Part shown: piece after piece, positions 1 through 7,602 of the stretch | Layout of the letters: each line of letters starts with the position of its first letter | Position numbering within the stretch: the stretch's first letter is position 1 | Source: JBHIFB01 sp046760905 | Lineage (GTDB): Bacteria > Gemmatimonadota > CAZMKB01 | Length of the DNA stretch: 18,675 bases | Reading direction: 5' to 3' | NCBI GenBank assembly: GCA_046760905.1 | Contig: JBHIFB010000054.1 | Location: 1 to 18,675 of the forward strand | Translations under genes and position numbers: made by a program | Notes under the pieces: model-generated | What the model was told of the DNA's origin: nothing | The model's database searches: none | Seen by the model: the letters and a program-made list of their open reading frames with translations, nothing else

Positions 1-93
1 CATGGGAGGTGACAATATTGCGAGCGAATACGAGGTGGATCCATGAGTCATCCAGTCACCTAAAGGCCATAGGGACCGACGCTTCTACTAAGA

Positions 94-2448
94 TCAATCT
101 GGAGAGTTTCTAGTGCACAGAACAGCCTGGGACGGATTCCAGAGGATCTCCTCGGGCCTGGAAGAAAGCTGGATCGTATCGACCGCTGACTCACCGGTTA
201 CGAGGACAGATCCCCATCTCACCTCATCTGCAACTCTGATCATATATGGTACGGGCATACGAAAGGATGAGGGGGCACCTGTATCCGTGATCTCGAGGAT
301 GACACTCACGGTCCCATCGGGGGTTTCGATCACCTCTTGATCGAATCTGTAGTGGGGAATGTAAGTTCCATCGATCCACTGGTTGAAAAACCATTCCATG
401 TCATATTCGACATACTCCTCAACCACCCGGACGAAGTCCTCTGTGCTCACCAGGGTTCCCTTGTAACGAGAAATGAATGCCTGCAGCGTCTTCTTGAAAA
501 CCTCTTCGTCACCGGTTTCATGCTTCATCATCATCCTCAGCATGTGAATAACGTAGGCCCCCTTGTTATAGACGAGCCATTCATAAAGCCGTGGAGCATC
601 TCTGCCGGAAAGCCTCCTGCCGAGGGAGAGGGGACCGAGTTCGTAAGCGCTTTTCCCAGCCACAGAGGTGGTGATTTTATCTCTTGTCTCTTTCCAGAAA
701 TCGGAAGCAGCTTTCTTCCCCTGATCATATTCGATGAACAGACCGAGAGCGAACTGCGCGAGCCCCTCGGAGAGCCAGATGTCTTTGTATGTCTTCGGCA
801 CAACGAGATTCCCCCACCAGAGATGCGCTATCTCGTGAGGGAGAACATCCTCTGTGAAGGCTCTTAGCCTCAGGCTCTTTTGCCCTTTTGACAGGAAAGA
901 AGTGAACGGAAGAAAAACGAGTGATGTGAAGCACTGGGCAGAGAATCCCTGCGGCTGCTGCGTGATGTATACCGTGTCATATGGCAGTGGCCCGAAATAA
1001 TCCTCATAAAGTCCCCTGACACGCTGGGCTTTTTTTGCTACCCGCTTCGCCAGATTCTGTGTCACTCGCGTGCTCTGCCGCGGCCTGAAGAACTCTGGAT
1101 GCGAACAGACCACTATAGTTCCCTCCTCATCCAGATCCAAGCAGGTGAAATCACCATAGTTGAAGCCGAAGACAGGTACCGGAAGTGGTGATCTCCAGTG
1201 AGTTGTGCTTTTCCGGGAGGAAGTGTCCGCATGAATGAGTCTTCCCGAGGTGATCAGCACTTTCTCAGAGGGAAAGGTGAACCTCGCGTCGATCATGCCG
1301 GGATCGAAGAGGGATGTCTTCGGATACCAATGGAATCGATCCTCTATACGATATCCGCCGTTCCACATCGAAACGACCACGTCTTCGCATGAATATGTGA
1401 GGAAGAGTACTAGGGAATCTCCCGCATTGACCTCTTCCCGGAGTATGACGAGTACCTGCGAAGATCCCGCATGCCGTATGCCACCGAGTGTGACCTTCTT
1501 CTCATGGGGGCTCTGTATGATGGTGAGAGATCTCCCTTGGGCATCCCGCGCCTCATTGATCCTGATCTGCGGGGCCAGGTACAGGAGCAGCCCCTTCAGG
1601 GGGCCACAATTCACTATTCCATGAAGTCTCGCTTCAGCGCTCAAGAGCTCGCCTTCTATCTCTACAGCCAACTCTGTTCTTTCGATATCGACACATGAAC
1701 CCGCCTGCTCAGAAACGGTGGTGCTCGTGTCTGTGTCTGAAATCCACCAGTGAAAGAAATCGTCAGGGTATCCCCTGAGGCTTAAGTTGAAAATCTGGAC
1801 AGGCTCTTCCTGGGACGAGTCGTTGATGAGGAGAAAAGCGTCCATTTCAGTACCATCGATAACCGCTCTGAGACGCCCGGGGGATTCACGGTTTACGAGA
1901 TCGTTCATAACCAGAATGCACGATGATTCGAAAACTTCACCGCCGCCCATCTTCCTGATCGATCGATAGGCAGATCTTGCCCCGTGAGAAGGCGAAATCC
2001 CCGTGAAGTTCAGTCCCTCTAACAGATCGTTCAGGGAAGCATCTGTGGAAACCAGAAAGGCTGATTCCAATTTCACGGAAAGCTCCTGCTCACCGGTGAA
2101 TCTCTTAGCCTGAGCCCTCTCATTCTCATTTACAGGCCGGTAGCTGAACTGCCCCCCACCGTGGAAGAAAATGATAGCTGCGTCTCTCCATGGCCTTGCC
2201 AGCAGGTAGAGCTCTCCGGATGAGAGCGTGAATCTGAATGAATCCGCCTCGAATTCCAGTCCGGATACCTTAAGGCCGCTTTTGTTCTCTAGGTCCATCT
2301 CCCGGAGTGACTGATAGACCGAATCAATTTCTGCCTCACTACATGAGAGAGACGCTGTGTCAGAGGCGGTACCCTCAGCCACCGGATAGAGCATGGAAAC
2401 CACCGAGAAGATGACAATATTAGTGATGGATGAAGATAATTTTTTCAC
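94..2448 (-). CDS. Secreted M1-family (gluzincin) metallopeptidase homologue
   Basis: This is a zinc peptidase homologue of the M1 clan, probably exported and acting in the periplasm or outside the cell. I place the start at the GTG at 2448, giving 784 aa, because it is preceded by a good Shine-Dalgarno (GGGGGAGG) and opens directly into a signal peptide (two Lys, then a hydrophobic stretch to about residue 23, cleavage probably after GTA near residue 29). An in-frame ATG at 2502 would put 18 polar residues before the signal. The zinc site is HEIAH at 538-542 with the third ligand in LSEG at Glu561, exactly the HExxH-x18-E spacing. The segment YNKGAY at 627-632 probably carries the catalytic Tyr. 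Where M1 aminopeptidases have GxMEN, about 36 residues before the zinc motif, this protein has GFSAQ (501-505), so the Glu that binds the substrate amino terminus is missing. The N-terminal 250 residues match no domain I recognise. Aminopeptidase activity is therefore not assured. Confidence 0.85.
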   Translation of the reverse strand: MKKLSSSITNIVIFSVVSMLYPVAEGTASDTASLSCSEAEIDSVYQSLREMDLENKSGLKVSGLEFEADSFRFTLSSGELYLLARPWRDAAIIFFHGGGQFSYRPVNENERAQAKRFTGEQELSVKLESAFLVSTDASLNDLLEGLNFTGISPSHGARSAYRSIRKMGGGEVFESSCILVMNDLVNRESPGRLRAVIDGTEMDAFLLINDSSQEEPVQIFNLSLRGYPDDFFHWWISDTDTSTTVSEQAGSCVDIERTELAVEIEGELLSAEARLHGIVNCGPLKGLLLYLAPQIRINEARDAQGRSLTIIQSPHEKKVTLGGIRHAGSSQVLVILREEVNAGDSLVLFLTYSCEDVVVSMWNGGYRIEDRFHWYPKTSLFDPGMIDARFTFPSEKVLITSGRLIHADTSSRKSTTHWRSPLPVPVFGFNYGDFTCLDLDEEGTIVVCSHPEFFRPRQSTRVTQNLAKRVAKKAQRVRGLYEDYFGPLPYDTVYITQQPQGFSAQCFTSLVFLPFTSFLSKGQKSLRLRAFTEDVLPHEIAHLWWGNLVVPKTYKDIWLSEGLAQFALGLFIEYDQGKKAASDFWKETRDKITTSVAGKSAYELGPLSLGRRLSGRDAPRLYEWLVYNKGAYVIHMLRMMMKHETGDEEVFKKTLQAFISRYKGTLVSTEDFVRVVEEYVEYDMEWFFNQWIDGTYIPHYRFDQEVIETPDGTVSVILEITDTGAPSSFRMPVPYMIRVADEVRWGSVLVTGESAVDTIQLSSRPEEILWNPSQAVLCTRNSPD

Positions 2449-2507
2449 AATGTCTATTCCTCCCCCATCATAGAGGATAAGGTGAAATCGGAGACAGTGC
2501 AATGTGG

Positions 2508-2536
2508 TTGACCTGACCGGTTGAGAGCTCTAAATT
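2508..2536 (+). promoter_or_regulatory. Possible sigma70-type promoter for the fumarase genes
   Basis: A TTGACC box (2508-2513) and a TAAATT box (2531-2536) are separated by 17 nt. They match the -35 consensus at 5 of 6 and the -10 consensus at 4 of 6 positions. Transcription would begin near 2543, about 75 nt before the fumarase alpha start. The -10 match is modest. The site lies between divergent genes, which is where a promoter is expected. Confidence 0.3.
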
Positions 2537-2617
2537 TCTACCCTGCTCTATGGATGCAGGCACTGATTGAGTATATGTTCACACCTGCCGATGAGGATTA
2601 CCGTCAAGGGGTGAAAG

Positions 2618-3484
2618 ATGGAATTAGACCAAGCACTCGTAGAACTTGTGAGAAGAACTTCAACAAGCCTCCCACGTGATGTGGAGGCGGCTCTTGTTGC
2701 TGGGATGAAGAATGAGAGAGAGGGATCAAGCGCAAGGAATGCCATGCAGACGATAATTGAGAACATTCGCCTGGCCCGGAAGAAAGGCACGCCCATATGC
2801 CAGGATACGGGAACGCCCATATTCTACGTTCGAATGCCGGTCGGGGTGGCTGAGAAACTGATCACGGAGACGATAAGAAGATCGATAAAAAAGGCGACCA
2901 AGCTCGCCTACCTGAGACCCAACTCTGTATGCCCCATCACGGGAAAGAACCCGGGAGACAATACCGGCAACGGTTTTCCCGTCATCCACTTCCATCAATG
3001 GAAAAAAGGCTCGCTGCGCTTCGACCTGCTCCTTAAAGGAGGTGGCAGCGAGAATGTCGGCATACAGTACAAGCTTCCCGACGCCCGGTTGGGAGCCGGA
3101 CGCGATCTCGATGGGGTGAGAAAGGCGGTCCTTGATGCCGTCGTACAGGCAGGGGGCAAGGGCTGCTCGCCGGGTGCCCTCGCAGTCGTTGTGGGCGGTG
3201 ACAGGAGTTCGTCCTATTCGCTGAGCAAGGAGCTCTTCCTGAAAAAGCTGAGTGAAAGAAATCCGGATCCTGTCCTGGCCAAACTCGAGAAGGAGTTACT
3301 GGCCGATGCGAACAGCCTGGATATAGGCCCGATGGGACTGGGCGGAAAGACCACGTTGCTCGATGTGAAACTCGCATCACTTCACAGGGTTCCGGCGAGT
3401 TTTTTCGTCACCGTATCTTATGGCTGCTGGGCCGTGAGGAGAAGGAGCATGACATACAGTGACGGGAATGCACGGTTCACGTAG
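2618..3484 (+). CDS. Class I fumarate hydratase (or tartrate dehydratase) alpha subunit
   Basis: This is the catalytic alpha subunit of an oxygen-sensitive 4Fe-4S hydro-lyase of the FumA/TtdA family, interconverting fumarate and L-malate (or dehydrating tartrate) in the cytoplasm. At 288 aa it has the usual length of the separate alpha subunit. The three cluster-ligand cysteines sit in family-typical contexts: Cys61 in PICQDTG, Cys105 in SVCPITG and Cys183 in GCSPG. The SYGCWAVRR segment near the end and the GPMGLGGKTT motif at about 237-246 are also typical. A GGGGTG ribosome-binding site lies about 6 nt before the ATG. The beta subunit follows 103 nt downstream, so the pair is probably co-transcribed. 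Fumarase and tartrate dehydratase cannot be separated by motif; fumarase is the more general expectation. Confidence 0.92.
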   Translation: MELDQALVELVRRTSTSLPRDVEAALVAGMKNEREGSSARNAMQTIIENIRLARKKGTPICQDTGTPIFYVRMPVGVAEKLITETIRRSIKKATKLAYLRPNSVCPITGKNPGDNTGNGFPVIHFHQWKKGSLRFDLLLKGGGSENVGIQYKLPDARLGAGRDLDGVRKAVLDAVVQAGGKGCSPGALAVVVGGDRSSSYSLSKELFLKKLSERNPDPVLAKLEKELLADANSLDIGPMGLGGKTTLLDVKLASLHRVPASFFVTVSYGCWAVRRRSMTYSDGNARFT

Positions 3485-3499
3485 ACTATGCCATAATCT

Positions 3500-3523
3500 G
3501 GTGAGGTTCAAAAGAGTCTCACC
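3500..3523 (+). other. Intercistronic RNA hairpin between the fumarase subunits
   Basis: GGTGAGGTTC at 3500-3509 pairs with GAGTCTCACC at 3514-3523 across an AAAA loop. The 10-bp RNA stem contains two adjacent G-U wobbles. No run of T follows, so it is not a standard intrinsic terminator. It lies in the 103-nt gap between the two subunit genes and could affect mRNA stability or the ratio of the subunits. Confidence 0.4.
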
Positions 3524-3587
3524 CGTGCTGGTTGTGGAGGTTATGTGAAGAGCTAAAGAATTTTCAGATATAAAACGGAGGCATGGC

Positions 3588-4166
3588 ATGAAGAGCATCA
3601 CCCTTCCTACAGATGAAAAAACCATGAGAAGTCTGTCACTTGGTGATGTGGTATCAATAAGCGGAGTCATATACACCGCCAGAGATGCGGCTCACAAACA
3701 CATGGTCGAGAAAAGGCCCGGCTTCCTGAGGGAAAAATTAAAAGGCACCATGATATACCATTGCGGTCCTATAATGAAGAGAACAGGGAAAATCTGGGAG
3801 GTTGTGGCCGCGGGCCCGACAACGAGCATAAGGGAAGAGCCGTACGAAGCGACCGTGATCGAGGAATTCGGTGTCCGGGGCATCATCGGAAAAGGAGGCA
3901 TGGGAGGCAAAACTCTCGAAGCCCTCTCGGATTTCGGCTCAGTGTACCTCGCCGCCGTCGGCGGAGCTGCGGCAGTGCTGGCAGAAGCCGTGAAGAGAGT
4001 TCGCGGTGTGTACTTCCTGGAAGAATTCGGAATACCTGAGGCTATGTGGGAGTTCGAGGTCAGTGATTTCCAGGCCACGGTTTCGATGGACTCTCATGGA
4101 GGCAGCCTATACGATGAAGTGGCGCGGAGGTCTGAGGCAAACTACGGGAGACTTTTCTCCGGGTAA
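3588..4166 (+). CDS. Class I fumarate hydratase (or tartrate dehydratase) beta subunit
   Basis: This is the beta subunit (192 aa) that completes the class I fumarase; in single-chain enzymes it corresponds to the C-terminal domain. Family-typical segments are LSLGDVVSISGVIYTARDAAH near the start, YHCGPIMKR at about 57-65, VAAGPTTS at about 73-80, and the glycine-rich IIGKGGMGGKT at about 99-109. A GGAGG ribosome-binding site lies 6 nt before the ATG. The last 25 bases overlap the 3' end of the phosphatase gene on the other strand, so the two converge with no room for a terminator. Its partner alpha gene is just upstream. The fumarase versus tartrate ambiguity is shared with the alpha subunit. 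Confidence 0.92.
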   Translation: MKSITLPTDEKTMRSLSLGDVVSISGVIYTARDAAHKHMVEKRPGFLREKLKGTMIYHCGPIMKRTGKIWEVVAAGPTTSIREEPYEATVIEEFGVRGIIGKGGMGGKTLEALSDFGSVYLAAVGGAAAVLAEAVKRVRGVYFLEEFGIPEAMWEFEVSDFQATVSMDSHGGSLYDEVARRSEANYGRLFSG

Positions 4167-4774
4167 GGTTCGACCCGTTCGGCTCCCCCTTCATCTCTCA
4201 CACAGTATTCAGGCTTCTGGGAACAGGGACGCCCCCTTATATAATCTTCGAGCGCCCGAACCTGAGGCTTGAGATCTTGATGCAAGAACATGCGCTTGCC
4301 GTATTCGTATATCGTTTCGAGGGCATCCTCGAGGGAGAGGCCCTGGTATCTCATTTGATAATAGGCTGCCAGACGGCCGGTCCTGTGACAACCGCATTTG
4401 CAGCGAATCGCAATCACTCTCCCCCGCTCTCTCGCCTCCCTGACCCATTCGTCGAACCATTGCAGAAATGAAACTGTGAGAGGCTTATGAGAGTCCTGCT
4501 TCTCATTGTACACGACCTTCAGTCCACCAACGATGTCTCTGTACCTGAGCTCGCATCGATCCGCGTCCCCCGACAGGACGGCGATTTCCTGGATCCCGAG
4601 ATCGCGGAATTCCTTCAGGTCCCCCTTCGAGGGCACACCAGAGCGGTAGATCTTGAAACCGTTGGGAAGCCGGTCTATGAGATGTAAGTTCCTCCCGTTG
4701 GCTCGCTGACACCAGCTGAGTGACAGGATGAGGAGAATCGAAAAGGTAGTGATATTCTCTCGAGAGCTTTTCAC
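4142..4774 (-). CDS. Secreted dual-specificity/tyrosine phosphatase-like protein
   Basis: This is a predicted exported phosphatase of the cysteine-based DSP/PTP superfamily. The N-terminus (about residues 1-27) is a signal peptide with a hydrophobic core ILLILSLSW and likely cleavage after ANG. The phosphate-binding loop is CKCGCHRTGR, a CX5R motif with nucleophile Cys125 and Arg131. The residue before the Cys is Arg rather than the common His, and two further Cys lie within the loop. An Asp at about 94 (EKQDSHKP) is a candidate general acid. The start is a GTG with no convincing ribosome-binding site, but it opens directly into the signal peptide and lies about 35 nt below a good promoter. 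The 3' end overlaps the fumarase beta gene. The substrate is unknown; exported members of this fold can act on protein, lipid or inositol phosphates. Confidence 0.78.
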   Translation of the reverse strand: MKSSRENITTFSILLILSLSWCQRANGRNLHLIDRLPNGFKIYRSGVPSKGDLKEFRDLGIQEIAVLSGDADRCELRYRDIVGGLKVVYNEKQDSHKPLTVSFLQWFDEWVREARERGRVIAIRCKCGCHRTGRLAAYYQMRYQGLSLEDALETIYEYGKRMFLHQDLKPQVRALEDYIRGRPCSQKPEYCVRDEGGAERVEPYPEKSLP

Positions 4775-4815
4775 AGTCTGATTAATTTAAGCGCATGGAG
4801 TAAACGTGTCCATAT

Positions 4816-4843
4816 TTTATAGAAAGGTGGCCGCCTCTCTCAA
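4816..4843 (-). promoter_or_regulatory. Sigma70-type promoter for the phosphatase gene
   Basis: Read on the minus strand, TTGAGA (4843-4838) and TATAAA (4821-4816) are separated by 16 nt, and each matches consensus at 5 of 6 positions. Predicted transcription starts near 4809, about 35 nt before the GTG start. It lies back to back with the promoter of the Omp85-type gene. Confidence 0.45.
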
Positions 4844-4857
4844 ATTTCCTCTTTCAC

Positions 4858-4885
4858 TTGACCTGTCAGATCAGATCATTATATT
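4858..4885 (+). promoter_or_regulatory. Sigma70-type promoter for the outer-membrane protein gene
   Basis: TTGACC (4858-4863) and TATATT (4880-4885) are separated by 16 nt, and each matches consensus at 5 of 6 positions. Transcription would begin near 4892, leaving a leader of only about 14 nt that carries a weak AAGG ribosome-binding site before the ATG at 4906. Confidence 0.5.
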
Positions 4886-4905
4886 GCATGTGATAAGGCA
4901 AGGCT

Positions 4906-6228
4906 ATGAACTCTGATTTCATAGTAGGAATGACGTTAGGTAACTGTTACTCCACATCCATCCTGACTCGCAGCCTCTTACCCCACCTCATCTTTTCCCT
5001 TCTGGTTCTCATTACGCTGAGCCAGCCGCTCTATTCACAGATGCCTGGAGACAATAAATCGGGCCAGGATAACTTCATTAAATTTAGAAGCGAATTACTC
5101 AAGGAGCATAGAAGGGCAAAAGCAGACAGCCTGACAGAACCCAGGAAGGCAAAGCTGGAGGAGGCACTGCTTTTCATAGAGCAGAATAACATCATCGAAA
5201 GCCTCCGTTTCGGGCACCACCACTTCTTTCCGAACTTCGGTGGATTGACCACGGGATCGGGTCTCGCACTGGGAGTACGCTACTGGAACAATGCTCTCGT
5301 TGAGAACTCGATCGTGTTCTGGTCAGTTACATGGTCGACGAAAGGCTACCAGCAGTACCTCGCAGGCCTCAATTGCAGGCCTTTCAAATCCACTCCCCTC
5401 ACGATAGGACTGGATTCAAGGTATCGCAACTTCCCACAGGAGGACTATTTCGGAACGGGCCCGCATTCTTCGAAAGAAGATGAAGCAAACTACAGGCTGG
5501 AGGACTTCTCGGCTAACGCTAAATTAACTCTGAACGTTCTCTCATATCTCGATGCAGGTTTGAGGGTTGGATACCTGAAGAGTCGGACAGCTTCAGGAAC
5601 ATCGAAAGAGTCTCCCTCTGTCGATGAAGTGTTCACTGGCAAAGACATCCCACCAGGATTCTCAGAGAATATAAAACACCGTGTCATCGGGATCATGGTG
5701 AATCTCGATCTCAGGGACTCGCCCGGCAATCCCCGTTCAGGTGTTGGGTTATTCTTCGACCATTCCTTTTTTAAAGACGCAGGCAGCGACAGGTATGACT
5801 TCAGGTGGTCGAGTTTCGAATTTCAGGGTTACCTCCCTTTCTTTCATAAGCACCGGATTTTTGCCTTGCGCGTGCGCATGACAGATACTAATGGTAATGA
5901 TGGAGGGGAGATCCCTTTCTACTACATGCCCTTCATAGGCGGCCATCAGAGCATCCGCGGATTCAAGGAGTTTCGCTTCCGGGACGGGAAAGCGCTCCTC
6001 CTCAACCTCGAATACAGGTTCGAGGCTTTTATGGGTCTGGAGATGGCCCTTTTCGGCGATCTGGGGCAGGTTGGAAGAAGCTGGGATGGGTTTCGCCTAT
6101 CCTCGTTTGAAAGCTCTTATGGTGCCGGCTTCAGGTTCAACACGGCACAGAGTGTATTCCTGAGACTGGATGTAGGCCACGGGAGGGAGGGTACAAGGTT
6201 CTTCTTCAAATTTGGTAACGTGTTCTAG
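4906..6228 (+). CDS. Omp85/D15-type outer-membrane beta-barrel protein without POTRA domains
   Basis: This 440-aa protein has a signal peptide (hydrophobic LIFSLLVLITLS at about 28-39, cleavage near residue 44) and a C-terminal surface-antigen barrel. The segment LDLRDSPGNPRSGVG at about 267-281 and the IRGF motif at 350-353 are hallmarks of the Omp85 superfamily; (V/I)RGF is the lid-loop motif of BamA and TamA. The chain ends in Phe, as expected for a barrel recognised by the outer-membrane assembly machinery. Only about 60-70 residues lie between the signal peptide and the barrel, too few for a POTRA domain, so this is a barrel-only member and not BamA itself. That short segment is charged and possibly helical. 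The ATG at 4906 is preceded by a weak AAGG site; an internal ATG at 4930 is an alternative. Its transported or anchored partner is unknown. Confidence 0.82.
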   Translation: MNSDFIVGMTLGNCYSTSILTRSLLPHLIFSLLVLITLSQPLYSQMPGDNKSGQDNFIKFRSELLKEHRRAKADSLTEPRKAKLEEALLFIEQNNIIESLRFGHHHFFPNFGGLTTGSGLALGVRYWNNALVENSIVFWSVTWSTKGYQQYLAGLNCRPFKSTPLTIGLDSRYRNFPQEDYFGTGPHSSKEDEANYRLEDFSANAKLTLNVLSYLDAGLRVGYLKSRTASGTSKESPSVDEVFTGKDIPPGFSENIKHRVIGIMVNLDLRDSPGNPRSGVGLFFDHSFFKDAGSDRYDFRWSSFEFQGYLPFFHKHRIFALRVRMTDTNGNDGGEIPFYYMPFIGGHQSIRGFKEFRFRDGKALLLNLEYRFEAFMGLEMALFGDLGQVGRSWDGFRLSSFESSYGAGFRFNTAQSVFLRLDVGHGREGTRFFFKFGNVF

Positions 6229-6252
6229 AGGCAGTTTCACAGCCTCACGAGA

Positions 6253-6558
6253 ATGGATGTGAAAAGACCGGTCATTTTCATGGGCGATGTATCCGTCATG
6301 CAACTAACATTTCTATTCATCGTGCTCGCAGTTAAAAATGCGAGCGCCATCGCAATGCCAGGCTCTGCCCCGGATAAGTGGCCCTACTTTTATCCAGACG
6401 ATCCAATCCAGGTGGATGTCGATACATTCCCCGTTTTGAAGCCAAGAGAAATGGAATTGAGCCAGCACCACGACTTTCTCGAGAACACTTTCCTTAACCC
6501 TGGCAGCAGCGGGAACCCGAAAGCTCTGAACACCAACTCCCTTGGCGAGGTTCATTGA
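6253..6558 (+). pseudogene. N-terminal remnant of a secreted protein of unknown function
   Basis: The 101-aa frame has a signal-peptide-like start (MQLTFLFIVLAVKNASA from about residue 16) and then a proline- and aspartate-rich region with PYFYPDDPIQVD and PVLKPREMELS. It ends shortly after ALNTNSLGEV at about 91-100. From memory, this resembles the start of large secreted proteins in which NVNTLGEV is followed by PDSSWFTNR and several hundred more residues. Here the frame stops one residue after GEV, and no other frame before the next gene continues the match. I read it as a remnant left by a deletion. No good ribosome-binding site precedes either possible start. The family assignment is recollection, not a search result; a genuine short secreted protein is the alternative. 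Confidence 0.45.
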
Positions 6559-6620
6559 AGGAGAAGTTGATATCCTGCAGGTGAATCTGATTTTCAACAA
6601 ACCGTGCGAAAGGTGAGAAT

Positions 6621-7538
6621 GTGCCTTCCACTCAAGCTGAAGCCGGACCGGTAAAAAGGGTTTTCTTCTCCCTGTTCGTTAAAATTGTACAGACGTTTCA
6701 GGGCAAAGGGCTCACAAGGATTCCGGGTGTGTCATTCATTTATGACATGATCTACAAGACGCTCAACCCCAGAGGGATCATCAGGATAAGCTGTCAGGGG
6801 AGTACGATGTATGTAAATTCTAAAGATAAGGGACTCGTCCCCTTCCTCGTGAAAGGGATACACGAAGAGCCTCTGACAGATCTGATTCATAGACTTATAA
6901 GACCCGGCATGGTCTTTACAGACATCGGTGCAAATATAGGTTACTTCACATTGATAGCCGCGAGGCTGATGAAGGGTGAAGGAAGAATATACGCATTCGA
7001 ACCCGATCCGAACAACTATGAGCTCCTGGTCAAGAACATCGAGGCAAACCGATACGATTACGTTACAGCCGTCCCTATGGCCGTAACGAACGCGCCCGGG
7101 AAACTTGTGCTTTTTCTCGACAGGATCAATTACGGCGGATCATCACTGTCAGGCGAAAACATCCCACAAACAGGGGCTTCCATCGAGGTTGAGACTACGA
7201 CGCTCGATCACTATTTTAGGAATGTGGTTGGTGATATGAAGGTTGACCTCATAAAGGTCGATGCCCAAGGAGCAGAGGGACTCATATTCGAAGGCGCAGA
7301 GAATATATTACGAAGCAATGATCTGAAAATAATCATGGAATTCTGGCCATTTGGACTCGAGAATATGGGAACCGATCCGCGGAATCTGCTGCAGTTGTTT
7401 TACAACGATGGTTTCAGAATCAAAATCATCGATGAAGAGGGTAATGGCATACACAGCACGGATATCGAGAAGCTCATTGAGAGATGTAAGCATTCATCAG
7501 GTGGCAGGGGTGATGTGAACCTGCTCCTTGAAAAATAG
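6621..7538 (+). CDS. FkbM-family SAM-dependent methyltransferase
   Basis: This is a 305-aa Rossmann-fold methyltransferase of the FkbM family, which typically O-methylates hydroxyl groups of sugars or natural products. The SAM-binding motif I is DIGANIGYF at 101-109, the acidic end of strand 2 is FEPDP at 126-130, and the family-typical KVDAQGAEG (commonly KIDVEGAE) is at 212-220. The start is GTG at 6621 with an AAAGGTGA ribosome-binding site about 5 nt upstream. The first 60 residues are not part of the methyltransferase core and have a short hydrophobic stretch (RVFFSLFVKIV). A radical SAM gene follows 64 nt downstream on the same strand, and the two may act on the same product. The acceptor is unknown. 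Confidence 0.87.
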   Translation: MPSTQAEAGPVKRVFFSLFVKIVQTFQGKGLTRIPGVSFIYDMIYKTLNPRGIIRISCQGSTMYVNSKDKGLVPFLVKGIHEEPLTDLIHRLIRPGMVFTDIGANIGYFTLIAARLMKGEGRIYAFEPDPNNYELLVKNIEANRYDYVTAVPMAVTNAPGKLVLFLDRINYGGSSLSGENIPQTGASIEVETTTLDHYFRNVVGDMKVDLIKVDAQGAEGLIFEGAENILRSNDLKIIMEFWPFGLENMGTDPRNLLQLFYNDGFRIKIIDEEGNGIHSTDIEKLIERCKHSSGGRGDVNLLLEK

Positions 7539-7602
7539 AAATGGCAGCATGAGACATTTTTATCAATAACTGGCGTCTTTCATCCTGAGCCTGGCAGGAC
7601 CC

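Noticed and set aside
2..46. Plus-strand frame MGGDNIASEYEVDP ending in TGA, possibly the tail of a gene from before the window
   Set aside because: Only 14 residues are visible and they match nothing I recognise. It could be a real C-terminus, but the sequence before the window is needed.
4906..6228. BamA (outer-membrane assembly factor), from the shared barrel and IRGF motif
   Set aside because: There is no room for POTRA domains between the signal peptide and the barrel. The bam name of the assembly machinery is also unrelated to the benzoyl-CoA bam genes here.
6313..6600. Minus-strand 95-codon open frame opposite the secreted-protein remnant
   Set aside because: It has no ribosome-binding site or recognisable domain, and the opposite strand has signal-peptide and family-like features.
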